Source: Streptomyces malaysiensis subsp. samsunensis (GTDB taxonomy: Bacteria > Actinomycetota > Actinomycetes > Streptomycetales > Streptomycetaceae). From it: a DNA stretch of 64,000 bases. Position numbers and translations under genes: made by a program. The DNA lies in the NCBI RefSeq assembly GCF_024519315.1, contig NZ_JANIIC010000002.1, forward strand, positions 124,001-188,000, in the 5' to 3' direction. Position 1 is the stretch's first letter. Each line of letters opens with the position of its first letter. Below are positions 36,799-47,169 of the stretch, in pieces. The notes beneath the pieces are model-generated. The model was not told the origin of the DNA. It did not search any database and saw nothing but the letters and a program-made list of their open reading frames with translations.

Positions 36799-36871
36799 CC
36801 GTCAAGACGCCCTCAGCCCGTCAAGACGCCCTCAGCCCATCAGGACGCCCTCAGCCCGTCAGGACACCCCA
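36799..36871. repeat. 19-bp tandem repeat, about 3.7 copies
   Basis: The unit GTCAAGACGCCCTCAGCCC recurs at 19-bp spacing with slight drift (GTCAGGACACCCC at the end), in the gap between the P450 and the phosphoesterase. Confidence 0.85.
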
Positions 36872-36945
36872 AGGCCGCCGGATGCCCTGGGCCTCACCCG
36901 TCCCCCTCAGCCCAGCAGGCATCCCGGCCCTGTCTGACCGCGCCC

Positions 36946-37797
<852 letters not shown>

Positions 37798-37904
37798 TGT
37801 TTCTCCTGTCGTACGGTGGCGGTCATGACGCGGTCGCGGTGCGCGGGCACCGCGGTTACGGGCCGGTTGATCACCGGACCGTCCCTGGCGCTAGCCTCGC
37901 AGAT

Positions 37905-38366
37905 GTGGTGGACAAACTCCCTCCGTCTTTTGAACGGGGAACCGACGGACCGAAGGTCATCGTGGTCGGACTGGACGGTTCCGAATCCTCCTGGCGTGCC
38001 GCGGCCTACGCCTCCGGACTGGCCAGACGGCAGAAGGCGCTGCTCGCCGTGGTCTACATCCAGCCGGTGCTGGCGGCCGGGGCCGCGCTGGGGGCATCGG
38101 TGGCCGACACCACGGGCGAGGTGGCCGAGGAGCTGATGGGGGAGATCCGGCAGGCCGCCGAACGGCTGCGCGGCGCCTTCGAGGTGCGCTGGGAGTTCCA
38201 CACCTTCCGGGGCGATCCGTACAACGGACTGGTCCAGGCGGCCGATGAGCTGAAGGCCGACGCCGTGGTGGTGGGCGCGTCCGAGCAGGCCGGGCACCGC
38301 TTCATCGGCTCGGTGGCGGTACGGCTGGTCAAGGCGGGGCGCTGGCCGGTCACCGTGGTGCCCTAA
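37905..38366 (+). CDS. Universal stress protein (UspA fold)
   Basis: 153 residues from GTG 37905 (GTG 37908 equally possible). One USP domain with VIVVGLDGSESSWRAAAYA and the nucleotide-binding signature VVVGASEQAGHRFIGSVAVR. The TAA stop lies within the left end of the second copy of the intergenic repeat. Confidence 0.88.
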   Translation: MVDKLPPSFERGTDGPKVIVVGLDGSESSWRAAAYASGLARRQKALLAVVYIQPVLAAGAALGASVADTTGEVAEELMGEIRQAAERLRGAFEVRWEFHTFRGDPYNGLVQAADELKADAVVVGASEQAGHRFIGSVAVRLVKAGRWPVTVVP

Positions 38367-38518
38367 GCGCTCCGCTGGAAGTACCCAGACCTGCCGTCGA
38401 TCGTCCGCAGCGCCGTCGTGGCCGGCCGCGCCCCGCGGCGGAGCCGCATATCGACACAGCCCCGCGCCCCTTCGGGGCGCCACCGAACCGCAGCCGACTT
38501 CCGTCGATCCGCTTAGGG
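38361..38518. repeat. MITE-like intergenic repeat, copy 2
   Basis: Matches 10729-10889 over about 158 bp. Terminal inverted repeats are clearer here: CCCTAAGCGCTCCGCTGGAA at the left against the complement of TTCCGTCGATCCGCTTAGGG at the right. The central GCGCCCC-TTC-GGGGCGC hairpin (38464-38480) should terminate transcription of the universal stress gene, whose stop codon it supplies. Confidence 0.8.
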
Positions 38519-38600
38519 CCCCTGCCGGCTCGCGGAGCCCGGCGTGGTGAGGCACGGTGGGAGAAGCGAACGGACCGCCCCACGCACCGGGGAGACTGCG

Positions 38601-38837
38601 ATGGCCCACACCTACCGGGTGACCGAGATCGTCGGCTCGTCCAGCGAGAGCGTCGACGACGCGATCCGCTGCGCCATCGGCCGTGCCTCGAAAACGCTCC
38701 GCAATCTCGACTGGTTCGAGGTCGGCCAGGTGCGCGGGCATATCGAGAACGGCCGGATCGCGCACTACCAGGTGGGCCTGAAGGTCGGCTTCCGGCTCGA
38801 GGACCCCGACTCCGGCACCGGGAACCGGGCCGGCTGA
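38601..38837 (+). CDS. Dodecin-type flavin-binding protein
   Basis: 78 residues from ATG 38601 with GGGGAG upstream. Typical dodecin order: TYRVTEIVGSSSESVDDAIR, then the flavin-stacking Trp in RNLDWFEVGQVRGHI and QVGLKVGFRL. Forms flavin-storing dodecamers. Confidence 0.93.
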   Translation: MAHTYRVTEIVGSSSESVDDAIRCAIGRASKTLRNLDWFEVGQVRGHIENGRIAHYQVGLKVGFRLEDPDSGTGNRAG

Positions 38838-38862
38838 CCCCGCGGCCCCGGCGGGCGCGTGC

Positions 38863-39930
38863 TCAGCCACGGGGGACGACGGTGGACAGCACGGACGGCA
38901 GCGGATACCAGTCGGCGGTGGCGAAGCTGGCGTGGCGGGCGGCGAGTTCGGACACCCGGTCCCTGGCCTGGGCCTCGGTGGGGTTGGTGCCGTCGATCGC
39001 GGGGGCCACGTTGTGCGCGTCCGTCATGATCAGCAGGTAGTGCCGGTCGTCGTACCAGGCGGTGTCGATCCCGCTGGTGACATACGTGGAGGCGTCCCCG
39101 TCGAAGACCACGAACCACGGCCGGAGCGTGGCGTCGGTATAGCGGGTGCGCGGGTCGCCCGAGGCGGCGTTGTGGACGGCGGGGAAGGCGGCGGCCTGAC
39201 CGAGCTTCCCGGCGGCGGACAGATCCCGCAGATGGGTGGCGTACTCACGGTCGGTCCACAGCGTGTCCAGGGGGTTGTTCTCCTCGACCGTGCCCGGTAT
39301 CAGCTCGAAGACGAACTTGCCCGCGAGCGCCGAGCGGGACGGCCAGCCGTCCGCCCGCACCGCCTCGTCGAGGTCGGCATGGCCGCCCACCACATCCGCC
39401 GGGCGCAGCAGCGCGTCGCCCAGCGTGGCGCCGAGGAGCGCGTCGAGGTCGCCCGGACCGCGTCCCTTCTTGCCGTTGAAGCCGTCCTTCAGCTCCACCT
39501 TGACGAAGATCGGACGGTGTCCGGGATGGGCCTGGTGCCAGGCCCGCATGTCGGCGAGGCAGCCGGCCAGGCTCTGGTTGCGGGGCTTGGTGCGCAGCTC
39601 GCCGGGTCCGGCGGCGTTCTCGCAGTTGTTGTCGTTGCCGAGCGGATTGCTGTGTGAGACCCGCCAGCCCGCGCCGAACGCGTTGGTCCACACATCGAGT
39701 TCCAGGAGCGAGGCGCCTGAGTCCAGCGCGTCGGCGAAGTAGGGGTACTTGGCGTCCTCGTACGCGTTGTGCACCCCCACCGAGGTGGTGGCGGAATACG
39801 ACGGATCGTCCGCCGCGGCGGGCCGGGCCTCCGCCGATGCCGTCAGACAGAGTGCGGCGGCCGCCACGGCGACCGCCACCGTTCCCGTGCGCCGGGCATG
39901 ACCGCGCACCGGACTCCCCGCCTTGCCCAT
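38863..39930 (-). CDS. Secreted Ca2+-dependent phosphatidylinositol-specific phospholipase C-like protein
   Basis: 355 residues with a signal peptide (~1-40). Catalytic-type histidines occur in SVGVHNAYED and WRVSHSNPLGN, with ELDVWTN and FVKVELKDGF providing metal ligands, as in the Ca2+-dependent PI-PLC family. Probably extracellular and acting on a phosphodiester lipid. Confidence 0.85.
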   Translation of the reverse strand: MGKAGSPVRGHARRTGTVAVAVAAAALCLTASAEARPAAADDPSYSATTSVGVHNAYEDAKYPYFADALDSGASLLELDVWTNAFGAGWRVSHSNPLGNDNNCENAAGPGELRTKPRNQSLAGCLADMRAWHQAHPGHRPIFVKVELKDGFNGKKGRGPGDLDALLGATLGDALLRPADVVGGHADLDEAVRADGWPSRSALAGKFVFELIPGTVEENNPLDTLWTDREYATHLRDLSAAGKLGQAAAFPAVHNAASGDPRTRYTDATLRPWFVVFDGDASTYVTSGIDTAWYDDRHYLLIMTDAHNVAPAIDGTNPTEAQARDRVSELAARHASFATADWYPLPSVLSTVVPRG

Positions 39931-40064
39931 GTGCCCCCACCCTCGTCGATGTCCCGACCAACTGGGCAGAAGCGTACGGGAGTCGCGTCACGGGTTACGA
40001 GGGGTCATGGGTCACAGCGGTACGGGCCCGGCGGCGTTGCTGCCGCTGAGCCCGTCTCATGTGC

Positions 40065-40140
40065 CGCGTCTCACACGGCCGGGGGCGGTTTCCCACACCG
40101 CCGAGGGCCGCGTCTCACACCGCCGGGGGCCGTTCAGGGG
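40065..40140. repeat. Short GC-rich repeats after the epimerase stop
   Basis: Imperfect copies of CCGCGTCTCACACNGCCGGGGG recur (near 40056, 40109 and a diverged one between). Nothing else is evident in 39931-40140. Confidence 0.5.
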
Positions 40141-41229
40141 TCAGGGGCGCTCCCCCGCACCGCTCGTCGCGGTCTCGTGCGGCCGTCCGCCGGGCGGCTT
40201 GGGAGCCAGCGGGGCGGTCAGATCCATACCGGTGCCGCGCCGCAGCCCGGTGAGGAACTCCCGGAGCGTCTCGACGGCGGTGTGCCGGGGCCGCCAGCCC
40301 AGTTCCTCCTGGGCGCGGGTGGTGTCCATCAGCGGCAGCCGCAAGGCGGCGTCGAGCAGTTGGGGCGAGGGCGGCAGCAGACGCAGATGCCAGGCCGTGG
40401 CCATCGCGGAGCGGGCGGCGAGGCGCGGGATGCGCACCTTGCGCGCGTCGAGGAGGCCCGCCAGCGTGTCGCCGTCCACCGGCGGTTCGGCCGCGAGGTT
40501 GAAGGCGCCGCGCACCTCGCGGCCGAGCGCCAGCCGGTACGCCTCGGCGGCGTCGTCGGTGTGCAGGACCTGGAGCCGCAGTCCTGGCAGGTCGACGACG
40601 GCGGGCAGGAAGGTGTCGCGGATCAGCCGCCGGGGCAGGAAGGGGCCCATGAACAGCCGGCGCTGCTCGGCCGCCGCCTCCTCCTTGAAGAGGAAGCCGG
40701 GTCGCATCCGCACCACCCGGATCTGCGGATGCTCCAGCTCGAAGGCGTCCAGCACCCGCTCCACATACGCCTTCTCACGGCAGTACGCGGCCTCCGGCCA
40801 GCCATGGGTGGGCCAGGACTCGTCCACCGGGCGGCCGTCCTCGGGGCCGGGCGAGTAGGCGCCCACCGAGGAGGCGTACACCAGCACCGGCACCTCGGCC
40901 CGCGCCACCGCCTCGAAGACCCGGATGCTGCCCAGGACATTGGTGTCCCAGGTGACGGCGGGCCGGTGGCTCGGCTGGATCAGCCAGGCGAGGTGGATGA
41001 CCGCGTCGGCGGCCTCGAAGTGCCGTACGAGGTCGGCCTCCTCGCCGGAGTCCCGCCCGATGTCCGCCCGTACCCAGGTCGTCTTGGGCGGCGACCAGTT
41101 GGGCACCCTGCGGGCGATGCCCACGATCGACGCGATGTCCGGGGCCTCGCCGAGGGCGCGGACGACGCTCGTACCGACATTGCCGGTGGCCCCGACCACC
41201 ACCACACGCATTCCCTGCTTGACGCCCAT
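40141..41229 (-). CDS. NAD(P)-dependent sugar epimerase/dehydratase-type (extended SDR)
   Basis: 362 residues from ATG 41229; the frame continues upstream over the transketolase end but without support. Rossmann motif VVVVGATGNVGTSVVR; SDR centre with VYASSVGAYS and AAYCREKAYVER. Lies 56 bp after transketolase and may be cotranscribed. Substrate unknown. Confidence 0.87.
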   Translation of the reverse strand: MGVKQGMRVVVVGATGNVGTSVVRALGEAPDIASIVGIARRVPNWSPPKTTWVRADIGRDSGEEADLVRHFEAADAVIHLAWLIQPSHRPAVTWDTNVLGSIRVFEAVARAEVPVLVYASSVGAYSPGPEDGRPVDESWPTHGWPEAAYCREKAYVERVLDAFELEHPQIRVVRMRPGFLFKEEAAAEQRRLFMGPFLPRRLIRDTFLPAVVDLPGLRLQVLHTDDAAEAYRLALGREVRGAFNLAAEPPVDGDTLAGLLDARKVRIPRLAARSAMATAWHLRLLPPSPQLLDAALRLPLMDTTRAQEELGWRPRHTAVETLREFLTGLRRGTGMDLTAPLAPKPPGGRPHETATSGAGERP

Positions 41230-41285
41230 CTGTCCGCTCCTTCCGGCCGTTTCGTGCTCTCGGCGATCCCGCCCCTCAGCCGTCC

Positions 41286-43121
41286 TCAGCCCTTGCCGAC
41301 CAGCTCCCGCGCGGCCGCGACGATCGCGTCCGCGTCGATTCCCGCGTCGCTCAGCTGCTCGGCGGGGGTCGAGGAGGCCGGCATCATGCGCACCGCGAGC
41401 CGGACCATCCGGGGCACCGGACGGCCGTCGGCGAATGCCCCGAGCACCGCGTCGCCCAGTCCGCCCTCGGGGTGGTGGTCCTCCACGGTGATCAGGCGCC
41501 CCGTCACCTCGGCGGCCGTGCGCAGCGTCTCGGCGTCCACCGGCTTCAGCGAGTACAGGTCGATGACGCGGGCGGGGATGCCCTCCTCGGCGAGCCGGTC
41601 GGCGGCCTCGACGGCCTCGTGCAGGGTCACCCCCGCGCCGATCAGCGTGACCCGGTCGCCGTCGGTGGCGCGGACGACCTTGGAGCCGCCGATGGGGAAG
41701 GTCTCGGAGGACGGGTAGATGACCGGCGTTCCGCCGCGCGTGGTGCGCAGATAGCGGATCCCGGACTCCCCGGCCATGGCCGCGGTCAGCTGGGCGGCCT
41801 GGTTGGCGTCGCACGGGTAGAGCACCGTGCTGCCGTGCACCGCGCGCAGGGCCGCCAGGTCCTCCAGGCCCATCTGCGAGGGGCCGTCCTCGCCGATGGC
41901 CACCCCGGCGTGGGAGCCGATGAGGTTGAGGTTCGCGTCGCTGACGGAGGCCATCCGGATGAAGTCGTAGGCGCGGGTGAAGAAGGCCGCGAAGGTGGAG
42001 ACGTACGGGTTCCAGCCGCGGGCCTGCATGCCGACGGCGGCGGCCACCAGTTGCTGCTCGGCGATGAAGAACTCGAAGTACCGCTCGGGGTGCTCCTTGT
42101 GGAAGTACTCCAGCCGGGTGGAGTCGCCCACCTCGCCGTCGAGCGCCACCACATCGCCGCGGGCCGTGCCGACGGCGGCCACCGCCTCCCCGAACGCGTC
42201 CCGGGTGGGCACCGAGTCGCCGGTGTTGTAGCGCGGCAGGGCCAGCGGGCCCTCGGAGGCGGGCCGGGCGGGGGTCACCGAGGGCGGGCCGAGCACCGGC
42301 ACGGCCAGGTTGCGTACGCCGCCGAGTTCGGCGATGGCCTCGTCCGGATGGGTGAGCGGCTTGCCGTGCATGCCCTCGCGGTTCTCCACCGAGGCGACAC
42401 CGCGGCCCTTCATGGTGCGGGCGACGATGGCGGTGGGGCGCCCGACGGTGGACAGCGCCTCGGCGTAGGCGCGGTCGATGGCCTCGATGTCATGGCCGTC
42501 GATCTCGATGGTGTGCCAGTCGAAGGCGCGGATGCGCCGCGCGTAGGCGTCCAGGTCCCATTCGTGGCGGGTGGGCCCGCGCTGGCCGAGCCGGTTCACA
42601 TCGATGATGGCGACGAGGTTGTCCAGCCGCTCGTAGCCCGCGTGCTCGAACGCCTCCCACATCGACCCCTCGGCCATCTCGCTGTCGCCGCACAGCACCC
42701 ATACGCGGTAGGGCACATGGTCCAGCCGCTTGCCGCTGAGCGCGGTGCCCACGCCGTAGGGCAGGCCCTGTCCGAGCGATCCGGTGGCCACGTCCACCCA
42801 CGGCAGCCGGGGCGTGGGGTGGCCCTCCAGCCTGCTGCCGCGCTTGCGGAAGGTGACGAACTCCTCGTCGCGGAGGGCGCCGGCCGCCTTGTAGACCGAG
42901 TAGAGCAGCGGGGAGGCATGGCCCTTGGAGAAGATCAGGTGGTCATTGCCGGGGTGGTCGGGCTGCTCGAAGTCATAGCGCAGATGGTTTCCCATCAGGA
43001 CGGCCATCAGGTCCGCGGCCGACATCGACGACGTGGGATGGCCGGACCCGGCGGCCGCGGCGGCACGCACCGAGTCCACCCGGAGCTGCTGCCCGAGCTC
43101 GCTGAGTTGTTCGTGTCGCAT
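41286..43121 (-). CDS. Single-chain transketolase (animal/archaeal type)
   Basis: 611 residues, shorter than the ~690 of the main Streptomyces enzyme. TPP-binding GDSEMAEGSMWEA...IIDVN and GSGHPTSSMSAADL at the N-terminus, then the pyrimidine-binding domain (YFEFFIAEQQLVAAAVGMQA, GEDGPSQMGLEDLAALR) and a C-terminal domain. Probably a second transketolase, as housekeeping copies sit beside transaldolase. Operon-like with the epimerase, and 52 bp after the NADH dehydrogenase gene. Confidence 0.92.
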   Translation of the reverse strand: MRHEQLSELGQQLRVDSVRAAAAAGSGHPTSSMSAADLMAVLMGNHLRYDFEQPDHPGNDHLIFSKGHASPLLYSVYKAAGALRDEEFVTFRKRGSRLEGHPTPRLPWVDVATGSLGQGLPYGVGTALSGKRLDHVPYRVWVLCGDSEMAEGSMWEAFEHAGYERLDNLVAIIDVNRLGQRGPTRHEWDLDAYARRIRAFDWHTIEIDGHDIEAIDRAYAEALSTVGRPTAIVARTMKGRGVASVENREGMHGKPLTHPDEAIAELGGVRNLAVPVLGPPSVTPARPASEGPLALPRYNTGDSVPTRDAFGEAVAAVGTARGDVVALDGEVGDSTRLEYFHKEHPERYFEFFIAEQQLVAAAVGMQARGWNPYVSTFAAFFTRAYDFIRMASVSDANLNLIGSHAGVAIGEDGPSQMGLEDLAALRAVHGSTVLYPCDANQAAQLTAAMAGESGIRYLRTTRGGTPVIYPSSETFPIGGSKVVRATDGDRVTLIGAGVTLHEAVEAADRLAEEGIPARVIDLYSLKPVDAETLRTAAEVTGRLITVEDHHPEGGLGDAVLGAFADGRPVPRMVRLAVRMMPASSTPAEQLSDAGIDADAIVAAARELVGKG

Positions 43122-43173
43122 TGTTCTCCTTCCAGGTTGCGGCGGTCGGCCGCGGCTCGGGGCGCGCCGGCGG

Positions 43174-44493
43174 TCAGCGGCGGCCCGCCCGGCCCGTCTG
43201 AGCGATCTCGGGCGACTCGGTGTCCAGCGGCACCGCCCACGGCGGGACCATCCCGAGCTGCACCGCCTGGCGGGGCAGTACCGCGTCGAGCAGCCAGTCG
43301 GAGGCGACCCGGACCCGGTTCCCCGGCATCGCCATCAGGTGGTAGCCGCGGGTGACCGCGTTGGCGATCGGCCCGGACAGCGGTACGCGCAGCGGGTCCG
43401 CGGCCGCCTGGACCCCGCCGAGGTCGACGGTGAACCCGAGGTCATGGTGTTTGTACGGCTTGGGGTCGCCGTGCCCGAGGGAGGCGAGGATGTTGTGGGC
43501 CGCGACCTTTCCCTGCCGCTGGGCGTGCTGTGCGGTCATCGGGGTGAACTGGCCCGGCCGGGTCAGATCGGGCACCGCGGCGGCGTCCCCGCAGGCCAGC
43601 ACGTCCGGATAGCCGGGCACGGCCAGATACTGGTCGACCCTCAGCCGGCCGCGTTCGGCCGCCAGTCCGAGCCGCTCCACCAGCGGGTCGGGGCGTACCC
43701 CGACGCACCAGATCAGCGACCGGGTGGCGATGCACTCGCCGTCGTCCAGCAGCACCCCCTCCGAGGTGGCCTCCTTGACCGTGGTGCGGGTGCGGACCTC
43801 CACACCCCGTTTGCGCAGCACCCGGTCGGCCGTGCGGGACAGCTTCTCGTCCAGCTCGGGCAGCACCCTGGGGGCGATGTCGAGCAGCAGCCAGCGGGGG
43901 CGCGGCCCGTCGCGCAGCGAGATGTTCTTCCGCGCGAGCGAGTCGGTGAAGAGCACCCCGTGGGCGGCCACCTCGGTGCCGGTGTAGCCGGCGCCGACCA
44001 CCACGAAGGTGCGGCGGGCCTCCCGCTCCGCCGGGTCCGAGGTGGTGCCGGACATCTCCATCTGCCGGGTGATGTGGTCGCGCAGGTAGAGCGCCTCCGG
44101 CATACCGCGGAAGCCGTGGGCGTGCTCGGCCACTCCGGGGATGGGCAGCAGCTTGTTGACGCTGCCCACGGAGAGGACGAGCCGGTCGTAGGCCATCTCG
44201 CCGGGGCGTCCGTCCGGGTCCCGCCAGGAGATCCGGCGGGCGTCCAGATCGACGCCGTGGACCTCGCCCAGCACCAGCCGGACATGCGGGAGGGTGCCGG
44301 TGAGGGAGACCGAGACCCGCCGGGGCTCCAGGACCCCGGCCGCCACTTCGGGCAGCAGCGGCAGATACAGGAAGTAGTCGTTGGGATTGATCAGGACGAT
44401 GTCCGCCGCGCCGCGAAGGGTGCGGGAGAGCGTACGGGCGGTCTGGTAACCGGCGAAACCGGCACCGACGATCACTATGCGTACTGGGCTCAC
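43174..44493 (-). CDS. ndh: Type II NADH dehydrogenase (FAD-dependent)
   Basis: 439 residues. FAD motif IVIVGAGFAGYQTA and NAD(H) motif VVVGAGYTGTEVAAHG, followed by FAD contact VLACGDAAAVPDLTR. Peripheral membrane enzyme passing electrons from NADH to menaquinone without proton pumping. The closest alternative is another NDH-2-like quinone reductase. The 197-bp gap upstream holds two copies of CGGTCCCGCTACGGTCCCGG. Confidence 0.88.
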   Translation of the reverse strand: MSPVRIVIVGAGFAGYQTARTLSRTLRGAADIVLINPNDYFLYLPLLPEVAAGVLEPRRVSVSLTGTLPHVRLVLGEVHGVDLDARRISWRDPDGRPGEMAYDRLVLSVGSVNKLLPIPGVAEHAHGFRGMPEALYLRDHITRQMEMSGTTSDPAEREARRTFVVVGAGYTGTEVAAHGVLFTDSLARKNISLRDGPRPRWLLLDIAPRVLPELDEKLSRTADRVLRKRGVEVRTRTTVKEATSEGVLLDDGECIATRSLIWCVGVRPDPLVERLGLAAERGRLRVDQYLAVPGYPDVLACGDAAAVPDLTRPGQFTPMTAQHAQRQGKVAAHNILASLGHGDPKPYKHHDLGFTVDLGGVQAAADPLRVPLSGPIANAVTRGYHLMAMPGNRVRVASDWLLDAVLPRQAVQLGMVPPWAVPLDTESPEIAQTGRAGRR

Positions 44494-44690
44494 ACGAATC
44501 TCCCGGGCGTACGGGGGCCAGGGCGCTCCAAGTGCCCGTGAGAGCCCGGACCAAACGTGCGGCCCGGTCTGCCCGCCCCGGGGACCGCCTTCCGAACGCC
44601 TTCCGGACGGTCCCGCTACGGTCCCGGCGGCCCCGCCCCCGGCCCCGCCCCCGGTCCCGCTACGGTCCCGGGGGCGGGGCCGCGCTCGCG

Positions 44691-45902
44691 TCAGCGGCGC
44701 CGGCGGGCCGTCTGTGCGTCGATCCGCTCGTCCCAGTCGATGCGGTAGCCGGTCAGCCAGTCCGAGGCGCCGCCCGCGGCCCGGTCCAGCTTGCGCGGCA
44801 TGGTGACATCGCGCAGGGCGCGCCCCACGGGCCCCTGTGCCGTGCGGCGGGCCATGCCCGCACTGGCCATGGCGACCTTCTCGACCCGCCCCCGGCGCAG
44901 CGCCTCGTACACGGCGAAGGCCGACTGGGGCGTGCGCAGATCACGCAGGCACTTGGCGAGCACGACACCGTCCTCGATGGCCATCGACGCGCCCTGTGCG
45001 GCGTTGGGCGCGCAGGCGTGCGCGGCGTCGCCGACGATGACCATGGCCTCCTCGGACCAGGCGGGGGTGGAGACGATGTCGTAGGCGGCGGTGGCCACGA
45101 TGGAGTCACCGGTGGCGCGGACCAGGTCGGCGGCGGGGGTGTTGTCGTCGGCGAGGAGCGCCAGCAGCCGCTCGCGCCACTCCTCGGCGCTGACGGCGGC
45201 GAGCTCGGCCTTGGACATCTCCTGGGCCGGGGCGTTGCAGAACCACCAGATCTCGCCGTCCGGGGCGGTGGTGCAGCCGAAGAACGCCTGCTTGCCGAAG
45301 ATCATGGTGTAGGCGTCGGGGTCCGGGGGCGAGTCGGCGTCGCGGGTGTAGCCGCAGACGGTGTGCTGTCCGGTGTAGCGGGGGCGGGGCGCGCCCGCGT
45401 CTATGATCCTGCGGACGAGCGAGTGGATGCCGTCGGCGCCGATCAGCATGTCGCCCACGGCACGGCCGCCGTCGGCGAAGGAGCCGACAATCCGGCCGTC
45501 GGGGCTGGTGTGGGCGGCGAGCAGCCGTTTGCCGTGCTCGATGCGGACTCCGCGGCGCACCGCCTCCTCGCGCAGCACCCGGGCGAGGGTGGCGCGTTTG
45601 AGCGTCACGGAGCCGAGGCCGCCGTCCTGTGATCCGGACATGGGGCGGTTGCCGAGCCGTTTGCCGGTGTTGCTGATGAAGTCGACGCGGCCGACCGGGA
45701 AGGAGTTCTCCAGCACGGGTTCATGGGCGTCGATGGTGCGCAGTGCCTCCAGGCCGTTGGCGGCGACGACGAGGAACGCACCGGCGTCGATGGCGTCCGT
45801 GGGGTACGTCTCGTGGACGACCGCGTCGATCCCGGCCTTTTGCAGGGCCATCGCGGTCACCGTGCCGGCGATGCCGCCACCGATGATCAGGGCTGTGGTC
45901 AT
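44691..45902 (-). CDS. FAD-dependent aromatic-type monooxygenase
   Basis: 403 residues from ATG 45902. FAD motif ALIIGGGIAGTVTAMAL, DG motif MLIGADGIHSLVRR and GD motif VIVGDAAHACAPNAAQGASM are all present. Class A flavin monooxygenase; substrate unknown. Not in the sugar/polyketide cluster. Confidence 0.9.
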   Translation of the reverse strand: MTTALIIGGGIAGTVTAMALQKAGIDAVVHETYPTDAIDAGAFLVVAANGLEALRTIDAHEPVLENSFPVGRVDFISNTGKRLGNRPMSGSQDGGLGSVTLKRATLARVLREEAVRRGVRIEHGKRLLAAHTSPDGRIVGSFADGGRAVGDMLIGADGIHSLVRRIIDAGAPRPRYTGQHTVCGYTRDADSPPDPDAYTMIFGKQAFFGCTTAPDGEIWWFCNAPAQEMSKAELAAVSAEEWRERLLALLADDNTPAADLVRATGDSIVATAAYDIVSTPAWSEEAMVIVGDAAHACAPNAAQGASMAIEDGVVLAKCLRDLRTPQSAFAVYEALRRGRVEKVAMASAGMARRTAQGPVGRALRDVTMPRKLDRAAGGASDWLTGYRIDWDERIDAQTARRRR

Positions 45903-46065
45903 GGTGCTCCGTGACGTGGCGTGGGGTGTCGTGTCGTGGGGTTGCGACAGCACCATATGGCGGGCCGGAGCTCCTCGGGTCAAGAGCGGGAGATCAACTG
46001 GCCGGTGGCGGGCGGCATTTGAGACGGCCGCCGACGCCGGCAGCCCACTCCCGGTGGAGGCCCCG

Positions 46066-46932
46066 CTACTTGAGCAGCCGGGACAGCCGGCGGTCGGCGA
46101 GCGGCTTGCCACCGGTCTGGCAGGTGGGGCAGTACTGCAACGCGGAGTCGCGGAAGGACACCTCGCGGACGGTGTCCCCGCACACCGGGCACGGCTGTCC
46201 GGCGCGGCCGTGCACCCGCATGCCGTCGCGCTTCTCCCCCTTGAGGTCGGTGGCGGCCAGGCCGCGGGAGCGCTCGACGGCGGAGCGCAGCGTGGTGCCC
46301 ATCGCCTCGTACACCCCGGCGATCTCCTCCTCGGTGAGGTCCGAGGCGAGCCGGTAGGGCGACATGCGGGCGGCGTGCAGGATCTCGTCGGAGTAGGCGT
46401 TGCCGATCCCGGCGATGACGCTCTGGTCGCGCAGCACCCCCTTGATCCGGTGGCGTACGCCGCGCAGCAGCCCGGCGAAGGTCTCCAGGGTGAAGGAGTC
46501 GTCCAGCGGATCCGGGCCCAGCCGGGCGATCCCGGGGACCTCCTGGGGGTCGCGGACCACGTACACCGCGAGCCCCTTGCGCGTCCCGGCCTCGGTGAGG
46601 TCGAAGCCGGAGCGCTCCGGGCCGGCCAGGAGCAGCCGCAGCGCGAGCGGGCCCTTGCCGGGGCGGGGCGGGGCCTCGGGGAGTCCGTCCCGCCAGCGCA
46701 GCCAGCCCGCCTTGGCGAGGTGGACGACCAGATGGGGGCCGTCGGTGGCCAGGTCGAGGAACTTGCCGTGGCGGGCCGCCGCCGTGACGGTGCGGCCTTC
46801 GAGCGCGCTCAGCGGCGGGTCGTAGGTCTTCAGGACGCTCACCGCGACGGGGAGGACACGGGCGATCTCCCGGCCGGCGGCGCGCTCGGCCAGGATCGCG
46901 GCGAGGGCCTCCACCTCGGGCAGCTCCGGCAT
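46066..46932 (-). CDS. Second Fpg/Nei-family DNA glycosylase, divergent
   Basis: 288 residues. Starts PELPEVEA with catalytic Pro/Glu, has the helix-two-turn-helix (DQSVIAGIGNAYSDEILHAA) and the zinc finger CPVCGDTV...CPTC. The loop that is FGMTGRL in the 15651-16439 enzyme reads LAKAGWLRW, losing the void-filling methionine. This suggests altered lesion recognition, closer to actinobacterial Fpg2/Nei-like proteins. Confidence 0.88.
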   Translation of the reverse strand: MPELPEVEALAAILAERAAGREIARVLPVAVSVLKTYDPPLSALEGRTVTAAARHGKFLDLATDGPHLVVHLAKAGWLRWRDGLPEAPPRPGKGPLALRLLLAGPERSGFDLTEAGTRKGLAVYVVRDPQEVPGIARLGPDPLDDSFTLETFAGLLRGVRHRIKGVLRDQSVIAGIGNAYSDEILHAARMSPYRLASDLTEEEIAGVYEAMGTTLRSAVERSRGLAATDLKGEKRDGMRVHGRAGQPCPVCGDTVREVSFRDSALQYCPTCQTGGKPLADRRLSRLLK

Positions 46933-46995
46933 GCCACCAGTGTGCCGCAGGCCGCGACGGAACCGCCCGGGGCCCGCGGCGGAACCCGCCGGGGC

Positions 46996-47090
46996 GCCCC
47001 GAGGAGCCGATCACCACCCGATCGCCCCGATCACCCCGATCACCACCGATCACCTCGATCACCACCGATTACCACCGACGCACCGCTCCG
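46996..47090. repeat. CGATCACC-type short tandem repeats
   Basis: Seven or eight diverged copies of CGATCACCAC at roughly 10-12 bp spacing in the 237-bp gap between Fpg and the catalase-like gene. The catalase promoter probably lies between here and 47170. Confidence 0.75.
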
Positions 47091-47169
47091 GGCTGCGGTC
47101 GCGCGAACGCTCCCCTACCGTCTCTTTTGTTCCTTATCGTCGCCCTTTGCCCCGTACGGAGCGTTCCTC

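Noticed and set aside
36799..36871. Possible CRISPR array
   Set aside because: The 19-bp units are contiguous without unique spacers, and there are no cas genes in the window.
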